In this document: positions 23,705 to 31,237 of the stretch, piece by piece
How positions within the stretch are numbered: the stretch's first letter is position 1
How the letters are laid out: each line of letters opens with the position of its first letter
NCBI GenBank assembly: GCA_002737625.1
Contig: NSIB01000004.1
Span: forward strand, 1 to 45,478
Origin: Flavobacteriales bacterium
GTDB taxonomy: Bacteria; Bacteroidota; Bacteroidia; NS11-12g; UBA955
Length of the DNA: 45,478 bases
Direction: 5' to 3'
Made by a program: the position numbers and the translations under genes
Notes under the pieces: model-generated
What the model was told of the DNA's origin: nothing
The model's database searches: none
The model's input: only the letters and a program-made list of their open reading frames with translations

Positions 23705-24511
23705 TTATAATTTTTTGGCTCTTTGTCGTTTCGCCTCATAAAGCATCAAGGAGGCTGCTACAGAAACATTTAAACTATCCACCTTGCCAAACATTGGAAC
23801 GTTAACATTAACGCCCTTATCTCGCCAAAATTCGGAGACACCCTGACTTTCCGTACCCACCAATATCGCCGTTGTCTCACAAAGGTCACTATCCCAAACA
23901 CTTGTTGAATTTTCCATAAAGGTTGTAAATAGTTTAACGCCGCTAGATTGAATTACTTCCCAAGCCTGCTGAATCGAAATTACAAACAAAGGAACCGTAA
24001 ACACTGTTCCAACGCTGTTGCGAATCACTTGGGGATGATAAGCATCGATACGCTCATCACAGATCACAACACCATCGGCAGCAGTGGCGTCGGCCGAACG
24101 AAGCAATGCACCCAAATTACCCGGCTTTTCTACAGATTCAACCAACAAATAGAGTCCGCCAGACTTTGGTTTCCATTCCAAAGGTTTTATTGGCATTTCA
24201 AAAATGGCTAAAGCATTTTGCCCACTCTCCCGAACAACAACCTTAGACCAAGCCGAGTTAAGCACTTCAATCATCCAAGTAGCATCCAACTCCATACCCA
24301 CGTTCAACAGGGTTTTTAATTCCTGCCAAGACATTTTATCGGGATTGATCGCCAATTGCTTTAGTACAAGACCCGATTTCATGGCCAGCCGAATCTCATT
24401 AATCCCTTCAACGGTAAATTTACCCGCAGCCCTGCGATTCTTGGCCTTTTCCTGCAGTGCCAAAACATCTTTTACCCAAGGATTTTGTGCGGAGGTAATT
24501 GATTTTATCAT
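23705..24511 (-). CDS. TrmH/SpoU family RNA 2'-O-methyltransferase
   Basis: The 268-residue protein has an N-terminal substrate-binding region (SAQNPWVKDVLALQEKAKNRR, FTVEGINEIRLA; the SpoU_sub_bind type) and a SPOUT knotted domain. The domain carries the three SpoU motifs: VEKPGNLGALLRSADATAADG (motif 1, Asn/Arg), TAILVGTESQGVSEFWRDKG (motif 2) and VNVPMFGKVDSLNVSVAASLMLYE (motif 3). It methylates a ribose in rRNA or tRNA; RlmB- or TsnR-like targets cannot be separated by eye. The saccharopine dehydrogenase-like gene follows after 4 nt. The start ATG 24511 is kept; no clear box precedes it. Confidence 0.9.
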   Translation of the reverse strand: MIKSITSAQNPWVKDVLALQEKAKNRRAAGKFTVEGINEIRLAMKSGLVLKQLAINPDKMSWQELKTLLNVGMELDATWMIEVLNSAWSKVVVRESGQNALAIFEMPIKPLEWKPKSGGLYLLVESVEKPGNLGALLRSADATAADGVVICDERIDAYHPQVIRNSVGTVFTVPLFVISIQQAWEVIQSSGVKLFTTFMENSTSVWDSDLCETTAILVGTESQGVSEFWRDKGVNVNVPMFGKVDSLNVSVAASLMLYEAKRQRAKKL

Positions 24512-24549
24512 AACTCTTGGGATTCAAAAAAGTGAATTAAGGCAATGTA

Positions 24550-25128
24550 CTAGCCCATGGGACTGTTATCTTCCGAAAGCCAATCTGCTTCTTTTTTCAC
24601 TCGTAAGAATCGGGCAACCATCAAACCAAAAAACATATTGGCCAATACCAATCCTGGCAGACCTGAAATATAGCTCCAGAGAGTACCCATTTGAGCTGCT
24701 CTGATTTCCTTAACCAATTTATCAAAATCGTCGTTGCTCATAAATTTCATTTGCCCCAAACCGTCTTGCAACTGCTCAATCAGGATCCCTTTGGTTTGCT
24801 CAACCAAGGTCACATCAACCAAACTATAAAGCACGTAATCGGCGAAACTTCCTAGTAAAACCGCAAAAAACACCGCGCGAAAACAACTACTCAGCGCCTG
24901 CTTGTATTGATAATGACTGCCTTCTAATTGTTTTCTATCACCCATACCACCCATAATCATTGCAGACAGAATAATCAGAAATGAAAGGACCGTAAAAGCT
25001 GGCAAAAACCGATATTCCCAATGTTGGGTTAGATATACGATGACTTTAGCGACAAAAATAAACACCCCGGCCAACAACCCGTGAAACACCGAAGCGCGAT
25101 TCAATAACAACTTTATCCTATCAATCAT
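24550..25128 (-). CDS. DUF4199 membrane protein
   Basis: The 192-residue protein has four membrane helices (VFHGLLAGVFIFVAKVIVYL, FLPAFTVLSFLIILSAMIMGG, SSCFRAVFFAVLLGSFADYVLY and LPGLVLANMFFGLMVARFL). Between helices 3 and 4 lies a soluble loop rich in Gln/Met/Lys (EQLQDGLGQMKFMSNDDFDKL), the normal DUF4199 layout in Bacteroidota. Function is unknown. Its ATG overlaps the end of the dihydroorotase-like gene by 8 bases (ATGATTGA), so it is the last gene of a translationally coupled unit. Confidence 0.82.
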   Translation of the reverse strand: MIDRIKLLLNRASVFHGLLAGVFIFVAKVIVYLTQHWEYRFLPAFTVLSFLIILSAMIMGGMGDRKQLEGSHYQYKQALSSCFRAVFFAVLLGSFADYVLYSLVDVTLVEQTKGILIEQLQDGLGQMKFMSNDDFDKLVKEIRAAQMGTLWSYISGLPGLVLANMFFGLMVARFLRVKKEADWLSEDNSPMG

Positions 25129-26395
25129 GATTTTTCATAAAACATCCTTTTCGTATGGTTCCCAAAACCCTACCTTTCAAAACATCCTCTTTTCTTGGCA
25201 CATTATACGCTTTACTTGGATTGCGCTCATTCATTAAACAATAGTCCCCCTCCAACGTGAACAATGTCAAATTGGCCTCTATACCTTCCCCCATCAACTC
25301 CACAGCAACGCCCATAAATTGTCGATTCCCCTGAAACAACAATGGGATCCACAATTCCGGCCTTTCGTATTGAAACGCTTTGCACATGAGCGAGAAAGTC
25401 TGCATCAAAGTACTAGCGCCCCAAGCGGCATAATCAAACTCAAGTTTCTTATTTTCAATATCTTCCGGATGATGATTGGACATCACAGCGGTGAGAGTCC
25501 CATCCAACAGCCCCAAAATCAAGGACTTTCGATCCGATTCAGCACGCAGCGGTGGCAGCACTTTTAAATTCTCATCAAAATCCGTCATCGCCTCGTCTGT
25601 ATACAACAAATTCAATACTGGCACCGCCGCAAAAATCTCAACACCTTCGGCTTTGGCTTTCCGGACAATTTCAACACTATCTGTCGAGCTAATACCCATA
25701 ACACGCAGTGGCGCCTTCAAATATTTAGCCAACTCAATATCCGCTAAAAGTTCCACCGTCTCACTCACAGATGGTATTCCTTTAAAACCCAAACTCGCAT
25801 TAACCAGACCTTCATGCACCTTACCATCAGGTGCCAACGCTTTTTGATAAGGAAAATGAATATAATTCAACCCCAAGGAATGCGCGTACTGCATCAATTT
25901 TATACGCAATCCCAAAGAAGCACTAGCGGTTATACCATCGGTGAAAGCCAACGCTCCGGACAAATGCATTTCGTACATTTCAGCCATTTCATTGCCTTCA
26001 CCGCCAACACTACTGAATCCCAGGGGGAGTATTTCTGCAGGCAAACTTTTACCCAATCCCTTCACCTGAGCAATCACAGACTCATTGTCGGGCTTTGGAT
26101 TACTGCCACACAAAGCAGCCACATGAGTAAACCCGCCTTTCTGTGCTGCATCACTATAAGATTGCAGGGTTTCCTTCCAAGGTTCACCCGGATCTGGACA
26201 AACACCAAATGGGTCCATCCACCCCAACGAAACAAAGGCCCCTTCACCATCGAGCAACTCCGAAGCCGCCAATCCAAGACCCTCACCCAATGCAGAAATC
26301 ACACCGTCCTGAATCAAAATTTCCACATTGCGGTTGTGCAACGGATGATCCGGAGAAAACAAAGTTACGTTTTGAAGCAATGTAGTATGAGTCAT
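25121..26395 (-). CDS. dihydroorotase-like protein lacking metal-binding residues (probable pseudoenzyme)
   Basis: The 424-residue amidohydrolase-superfamily protein resembles PyrC of the multifunctional-complex type: LLQNVTLFSPDHPLHNRNVEILIQDG at the N-terminus, GKVHEGLVNASLGFKGIPSVSE in the middle and the C-terminal composite strand ending VLGTIRKGCFMKN. The metal motifs are degenerate. The usual PGFIDLHVHLREPG is LGWMDPFGVCPDPG here (no HxH), the His-containing strand reads LRVMGISSTDSVE, and the last motif, usually TDHAP, is MSNHHPED. It therefore probably cannot bind the usual metal centre; related inactive PyrC' proteins are known as structural partners of aspartate transcarbamoylase. 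No other pyrimidine gene is here. It overlaps the BatA-like gene by 4 bases and DUF4199 by 8. Confidence 0.85.
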   Translation of the reverse strand: MTHTTLLQNVTLFSPDHPLHNRNVEILIQDGVISALGEGLGLAASELLDGEGAFVSLGWMDPFGVCPDPGEPWKETLQSYSDAAQKGGFTHVAALCGSNPKPDNESVIAQVKGLGKSLPAEILPLGFSSVGGEGNEMAEMYEMHLSGALAFTDGITASASLGLRIKLMQYAHSLGLNYIHFPYQKALAPDGKVHEGLVNASLGFKGIPSVSETVELLADIELAKYLKAPLRVMGISSTDSVEIVRKAKAEGVEIFAAVPVLNLLYTDEAMTDFDENLKVLPPLRAESDRKSLILGLLDGTLTAVMSNHHPEDIENKKLEFDYAAWGASTLMQTFSLMCKAFQYERPELWIPLLFQGNRQFMGVAVELMGEGIEANLTLFTLEGDYCLMNERNPSKAYNVPRKEDVLKGRVLGTIRKGCFMKNHD

Positions 26396-28497
26396 AATTT
26401 TACAGATTCAGATGTAATTATTCTATCTTTTAATAATATGATAACAACTTCTACTGCGAAGAAAAACGCAGCCCCCCATATAAACAAGCGCCAAGGCGTG
26501 TTTAATGGGGCATTGTGCATAATCGGTGTAATTCCGTTGCCTTGGGATAGCGTTAAACCATTTCCACCACCCAAAGATATCGATTTCCAATCAGCAAAAC
26601 TTCGCAAATCAGATTCTTGCTTTCCCAAATTTAACGCAATTTGCACACTGTCCTCGCCACTGCTACCAACCAACCAGAAATAGCCTGGATACTGGGGTTG
26701 AGACCCTACATACATAGAAGTATGTTGGCTAGAATTTTGTTGTAAATCTATCACGATGTTACCGGATTTGCCGCGCAGCTTCGCTGCGCGCTCATCTACT
26801 TGTACATTGCTTGGCAATGGCAACAAATTGCCGCTAAACAACTCACCATATAATGACTGTTCCACCACCGCCGATGAAGCAATAATCTGCGTAAAAATGG
26901 GTAGGAACCAAACCGAAGACTTTAAAGATTGACTTCCACTGCGCAAATCACTCAACCAAACCCAATAGCTACCAGTGCCCTGAACTCGCTGCAGCAAAAT
27001 TGGATTACCACTTTCTAATTGTAAAACGGTTTCAAAGTCCAACGACGATTCCAATTTGAAATGTCCACCCACCCAAGGCATCTCCGTCTTTTCCGAAATC
27101 GATTCACCAAACGCATTTTGAAATATTGGATGCTGAAACCCCGCTAACGCCAGCCGATCAACCTGTAAATCTCTATCCAAATTTGGCCCTTTATTCCTTG
27201 ATAAAACTCCCTTTCCAATCTGACCGCCCAACCACTCACCGCGCAAATCTCCAAAGCCCAAATTAAAATTCTTCCTACGTATTGGATCAGCAAAGAACTG
27301 TATAACACCCTTCCCCGAAGCAACAAAATCTCTCAATGAAGCCATTTCTTGAGCAGTGTAAACCGCATCGTTGATCAGAACAATTGCATGGGCGGATTGT
27401 AAAACCCCTTTATTTCCAGACAACAAATCGGCTCGTTTTAAATCCACTTTTTTTAATAATTGCTGAGATGCAAACAACGCAGTAAGCGCATCGTCAATGC
27501 CCAAAACACCCACTACAGTCTGATTTTGTTTGATGGGATGCAAATACTTTATATTGTCGTACCCAAACCCATCTTCATCCAACTGCAGCGCACTAGCCTG
27601 CGATAGTTCAATTTCTGACAGTGGGAATTCCACTTCAGCAACTCCTTGAGCCTCCAACTTCACAGACTTTACGTGCATCGTCTTGCCGTCACTGACCATA
27701 CGAAGTGATGTCTCCTTGGATGATTCAGTATAATTTCTAATCTTCGCCTTCAGCAACACATTGGCCCCAGCATCGGCATTTTGCCAAACACTCTCATACC
27801 AAACTGTATCAATTCCCACGTTGCCACCGCTTTGTGTTGGATCCAAAGGATACAAAACATATTCCCAATCCACAGCAGGTACCGATATCAATTGAGGTTT
27901 ATCTGCCATGGCCGACAATTGACCATCACCAAAGGCCATCACTTTCAGAGATGCAATCCCACCCTCATGAAGCAATTCATCCACCTGAGCAGTCCAATCA
28001 GACCATTTGCGCTGTTGCGGACAAAGAGGAATCGTATCGATAACGGATAAAGCTTGTGCGGGCGACATCCAGCCAGTGTTGGTCAATGGATCTTGGGTAA
28101 ACAACCTCACCTGCGCCTCCTGTGCCAAACCGGACAACATAGTTCTGGCTTGGGACCTAGCTTGTTCGATGATCACTCCATCCGCATTTTTGGTACCCAT
28201 AGAATAAGAGTTGTCAAACAACACAACCACATGGCTATATTCTTGATTGCGGTTGGATGAGCTACAACTCGGCATCGCAAAGGCGAAAACCAAACATGTG
28301 ATGGCCATCATACGAGCGAGCAAAACAATCCAATGCTGTACCTTCTTTTGCTGCCTTGCGTGTTGCAATCGCTGAATTAAGCGAAAAATACCGGGGAAGT
28401 AAATCGTTTGGGTTCTATGAAATTGAAAAAGGTGAATCAACAGCGGAATTGCCAGCAAAAGCAATCCCCAAAGCATATTTGGCTGTTGAAATTGCAT
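26392..28497 (-). CDS. BatA-like membrane protein with von Willebrand A domain
   Basis: The 701-residue protein starts with the BatA N-terminal module (about 1-75): FQQPNMLWGLLLLAIPLLIHLFQFHR, then ARMMAITCLVFAFAMPSC, two membrane helices. A vWA domain follows with a metal-ion-dependent adhesion site VVLFDNSYSMGTKN (DxSxS, near 92). After a long periplasmic part, a last helix (LFIWGAAFFFAVEVVIILL, about 670-690) closes the protein. BatA/vWA proteins of Bacteroidota are linked to MoxR ATPases and stress tolerance; no MoxR gene is here. The stop overlaps the dihydroorotase-like start (ATGA), and its ATG overlaps the kinase stop (TAATG). A GC-rich palindrome (26772-26790) lies in the coding sequence. 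Confidence 0.85.
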   Translation of the reverse strand: MQFQQPNMLWGLLLLAIPLLIHLFQFHRTQTIYFPGIFRLIQRLQHARQQKKVQHWIVLLARMMAITCLVFAFAMPSCSSSNRNQEYSHVVVLFDNSYSMGTKNADGVIIEQARSQARTMLSGLAQEAQVRLFTQDPLTNTGWMSPAQALSVIDTIPLCPQQRKWSDWTAQVDELLHEGGIASLKVMAFGDGQLSAMADKPQLISVPAVDWEYVLYPLDPTQSGGNVGIDTVWYESVWQNADAGANVLLKAKIRNYTESSKETSLRMVSDGKTMHVKSVKLEAQGVAEVEFPLSEIELSQASALQLDEDGFGYDNIKYLHPIKQNQTVVGVLGIDDALTALFASQQLLKKVDLKRADLLSGNKGVLQSAHAIVLINDAVYTAQEMASLRDFVASGKGVIQFFADPIRRKNFNLGFGDLRGEWLGGQIGKGVLSRNKGPNLDRDLQVDRLALAGFQHPIFQNAFGESISEKTEMPWVGGHFKLESSLDFETVLQLESGNPILLQRVQGTGSYWVWLSDLRSGSQSLKSSVWFLPIFTQIIASSAVVEQSLYGELFSGNLLPLPSNVQVDERAAKLRGKSGNIVIDLQQNSSQHTSMYVGSQPQYPGYFWLVGSSGEDSVQIALNLGKQESDLRSFADWKSISLGGGNGLTLSQGNGITPIMHNAPLNTPWRLFIWGAAFFFAVEVVIILLKDRIITSESVKL
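26772..26790. repeat. palindrome CGCGCAGC-TTC-GCTGCGCG inside the BatA-like gene
   Basis: Perfect 8-bp inverted repeat around a 3-base loop. On the minus (coding) strand the centre reads GCGAAGC. It encodes ERAAKLRG and is much richer in G+C than the surrounding gene. Confidence 0.65.
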
Positions 28498-29114
28498 TAA
28501 AACAATCCGTTCAGTGTGCTCTCTACTTTTTGGATGATTTCTGCGGCGTGCTCGGGATTTTCTTGAAAATCAATATCGTCAACATTAAAAATCAATAGTT
28601 TACCTGTATAAGTTGCAATCCAAGCTTCGTAACGCTCATTCAAACGTTTCAAATAATCCAAACGGATGGCATCTTCATAGTCCCTACCCCGCATTTGAAT
28701 CTGATGTACCAACTTAGGAATCCCGGCCCGCAGGTAAATTAATAAATCTGGCGTTTCGATCTGATCACCAATCGCATCAAACAATTGCTTGTAGTTTTCA
28801 AAATCTCTGGTGCTCATTAAGCCCATCGCATGTAAGTTGGGTGCAAAAATGTATGCATCCTCATAAATGGTCCTGTCCTGAATCACAGTATTCTTTCCAC
28901 CGCGAATTTTTTGAATATCCTTCCACCGCGTAGTAAGGAAATACACCTGCAAGTTGAAACTCCAACGTTGCATGTCTTCGTAAAAATCAGAGATATACGG
29001 ATTATCATCCATATCCTCCAATTGAACCTCCCAACCGTAATGTTTTGAGAGCAAATTGGTGAGTGTGGTTTTACCCGCGCCGATGTTACCTGCAACCGCA
29101 ATGTGCTTAGCCAT
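28497..29114 (-). CDS. deoxynucleoside kinase (deoxyadenosine/deoxyguanosine kinase family)
   Basis: The 205-residue enzyme phosphorylates deoxynucleosides with ATP for dNTP salvage. It has the P-loop AVAGNIGAGKTTLTNLL (about 6-22), EDMDDNPYISDFYEDMQRWSF (substrate region), the ERS/DRT motif IQDRTIYEDAYIFA (near 79) and the LID arginines MRGRDYEDAIRLDYLKRLN. The motifs and length fit the dNK/dCK/dGK type of bacteria. Substrate preference cannot be set by eye. The gene is first in a unit with the BatA-like, dihydroorotase-like and DUF4199 genes, each overlapping the next. A TATTATTG box lies 4 nt before the ATG. It is divergent from the ABC exporter. Confidence 0.9.
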   Translation of the reverse strand: MAKHIAVAGNIGAGKTTLTNLLSKHYGWEVQLEDMDDNPYISDFYEDMQRWSFNLQVYFLTTRWKDIQKIRGGKNTVIQDRTIYEDAYIFAPNLHAMGLMSTRDFENYKQLFDAIGDQIETPDLLIYLRAGIPKLVHQIQMRGRDYEDAIRLDYLKRLNERYEAWIATYTGKLLIFNVDDIDFQENPEHAAEIIQKVESTLNGLF

Positions 29115-29118
29115 ACTG

Positions 29119-29126
29119 CAATAATA
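29119..29126 (-). promoter_or_regulatory. -7-like box TATTATTG before the deoxynucleoside kinase
   Basis: One mismatch to TAnnTTTG; ends 4 nt before ATG 29114, the same geometry as several other genes in the window. Confidence 0.4.
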
Positions 29127-29233
29127 CGAAGGTCTTGCACCCCCTTACAAATCATTACAAAACAAAAGTTTTACACAATCCATTTTAGGACATAATTCCC
29201 ATAAATTTTCCTTAAAAATCGTGGGTTTAGGCC

Positions 29234-29241
29234 TAATTTTG
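29234..29241 (+). promoter_or_regulatory. -7 box TAATTTTG before the ABC exporter
   Basis: Exact TAnnTTTG match ending 10 nt before ATG 29252; no clear -33 element at 19 nt. Confidence 0.45.
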
Positions 29242-29251
29242 CAAGCAATTC

Positions 29252-31006
29252 ATGCCAATCAAAAAAATCGAGGCCACGGCCTCACAATGGGTACTTTTCA
29301 AAAGAATATTAGCCCTAGCCAAATTTCAACGCCATTGGATGATCATCGCTGTTGTATTAACCATCTTTCAAAGCGTAATTACCGCTTTCCAACCCTACCT
29401 CTACAAAACAGTAATTGACCAAGTCATCATCCCAAAACAGTTCCAATTGTTGGAAAAATGGGCCCTGATTTTACTCGTTTGGCTTATCGTTCAGGCCCTG
29501 CTAGGATTTGCAAATTCTTACCTTTCTGAATCCATCGCCCAATCTGTGATTCTCAAATTGCGCCAGTACATTTACGACCACCTTACGCGGTTAAAACTAT
29601 CTTTTTACGATAAAACCCCAGTGGGAACAGCCGTCACGAGATCCATTAGCGATGTCCAAACAATCACCGATTTGTTCTCCTCTGGTGTAATTACCATTGC
29701 CGGCGATCTCATACAAATCATCGTAATCATGAGTTGTATGTTCTACATGGACGTAAAACTCACACTCATCACCCTTACCGTAGTCCCTGTGCTTCTTTTT
29801 GCAGCAAACCGATTCCGTAAAGGCATCCGCGATACCTTCCAAGATGTGAGAAATCAAGTCGCCAAACTCAATGCCTTCCTTCAAGAACGTATCACAGGGA
29901 TGCAAATCGTGCAGCTATTTAACCGTGAAAAGGAAGAAAAACATCGGTTCGACCAAATCAATCAGGCACACCGCGACGCTAACATTCGCAGTATCTACTA
30001 CTACTCCATATTCTTCCCTATTGTAGAAGTCCTTGTCGCAGTGAGCTTTGCTCTGATAGTTTGGTATGGTAGCGGCTCCCTAGTAAGCGGCAGCATCGAA
30101 TTTGGAGAATTAACGGCCTTCATCATGTTCATCAACTTGTTTTTTAGACCGATACGAGCCATTGCCGACCGATTTAACAACATTCAAATGGGCATTGTTG
30201 CGGCCGACCGTATTTTCAAACTCATCGACGATATAGATAATATCGAACAAACAACGGAAGTGCCAGCGCCAAAATTCAGCGGCGATATAAAATTTAACCA
30301 CGTTTGGTTTGCCTATCAGAATGAGGAATGGGTACTCCGCGATGTGAGTTTTCATCTTCCGCAGGGAAAAACTATGGCCATTGTGGGCGCCACCGGATCA
30401 GGAAAAACCACAATCGCCAGTCTCGTGAACCAATTTTATCAGCAACAAAAGGGTGAAATATTACTAGACGATATCAATATCCAATCATTGAACATCACCT
30501 CGGTCCGCCAGCAAATTGCTTTGGTACTTCAGGATGTATTTCTTTTCAGTGGTAGCGTTAAAGACAACATTCGACTGCACAACGATGAAATAGACATTCA
30601 AAAAATGATTGATGCGGCCCGCTCGATTGGTGCCTACGAATTCATCGAAAAACTTCCAGGAGGATTTGATTACAATGTGATGGAACGCGGAATGACCCTC
30701 TCATTGGGACAACGCCAACTCGTAAGCTTTATCCGCGCTTTAGCCTTTGACCCAAGAATTATCTTATTGGACGAAGCCACCAGTTCCATTGATACGGAAA
30801 CGGAACAATTGATTCAGAAAGCCATCGACCAATTGTTAGAAAATCGCACAGCAATCGTGATCGCGCATCGTTTAAGCACCATTGCCAAAGCCGACGAAAT
30901 CCTAGTCCTCGAAAAAGGCGAAGTCAAAGAGCGAGGCAACCACGCCACTCTGATGGCCGCCGGCGGACATTACGCTCATTTGTATCAAACACAAATTGCC
31001 GAGTAA
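29252..31006 (+). CDS. ABC exporter, fused membrane and ATPase domains (MsbA/MDR-like)
   Basis: The 584-residue half-transporter has six membrane helices in residues about 25-310 and a C-terminal ATPase (about 340-584). The ATPase carries Walker A IVGATGSGKTT, the Q-loop LVLQDVFLFSG, the signature MTLSLGQRQLVSF, Walker B IILLDEATSSID and the switch His in VIAHRLSTIAKADEI. It should work as a homodimer or with another half-transporter. The substrate is unknown; lipid A-core (MsbA) or drug-like substrates are typical for the family. It is a single-gene unit divergent from the deoxynucleoside kinase. Its 231-nt downstream region carries the long hairpin shared with rpoC. Confidence 0.92.
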   Translation: MPIKKIEATASQWVLFKRILALAKFQRHWMIIAVVLTIFQSVITAFQPYLYKTVIDQVIIPKQFQLLEKWALILLVWLIVQALLGFANSYLSESIAQSVILKLRQYIYDHLTRLKLSFYDKTPVGTAVTRSISDVQTITDLFSSGVITIAGDLIQIIVIMSCMFYMDVKLTLITLTVVPVLLFAANRFRKGIRDTFQDVRNQVAKLNAFLQERITGMQIVQLFNREKEEKHRFDQINQAHRDANIRSIYYYSIFFPIVEVLVAVSFALIVWYGSGSLVSGSIEFGELTAFIMFINLFFRPIRAIADRFNNIQMGIVAADRIFKLIDDIDNIEQTTEVPAPKFSGDIKFNHVWFAYQNEEWVLRDVSFHLPQGKTMAIVGATGSGKTTIASLVNQFYQQQKGEILLDDINIQSLNITSVRQQIALVLQDVFLFSGSVKDNIRLHNDEIDIQKMIDAARSIGAYEFIEKLPGGFDYNVMERGMTLSLGQRQLVSFIRALAFDPRIILLDEATSSIDTETEQLIQKAIDQLLENRTAIVIAHRLSTIAKADEILVLEKGEVKERGNHATLMAAGGHYAHLYQTQIAE

Positions 31007-31172
31007 TAAGAGCCGAACTCCTGCCACTTGCGGTTAGTCCAGCGCAATGAAATTTCCAACAATCAGCCATAAGGTATCTACGCACATAAAATACTCCCTT
31101 GAATAAGAATTCCTTACATCAAATACTGCTTTTTACATGGATTTCCGCGAAATAAAAATTCAATTTTAGTAT

Positions 31173-31217
31173 GTATTAACAGAGAGGGCGGCCATTGGCC
31201 GCCCTCTCTGTTAATAC
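31173..31217. terminator. long hairpin terminator between the ABC exporter and rpoC
   Basis: GTATTAACAGAGAGGGCGGCC-ATT-GGCCGCCCTCTCTGTTAATAC: a perfect 21-bp stem with a 3-nt loop. On the plus strand TATTTTTT follows, giving a standard intrinsic terminator for the exporter. On the minus strand it begins 21 nt after the rpoC stop (31238), so it also closes the rpoBC operon, although only a weak T-run follows on that side. The rest of the 31007-31237 gap is AT-rich with no gene seen. Confidence 0.88.
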
Positions 31218-31237
31218 TATTTTTTAACGATTGAAGA

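Noticed and set aside
25814-26683. 289-residue plus-strand ORF over the dihydroorotase-like and BatA-like genes
   Set aside because: It crosses two well-supported minus-strand genes and its translation has no family features.
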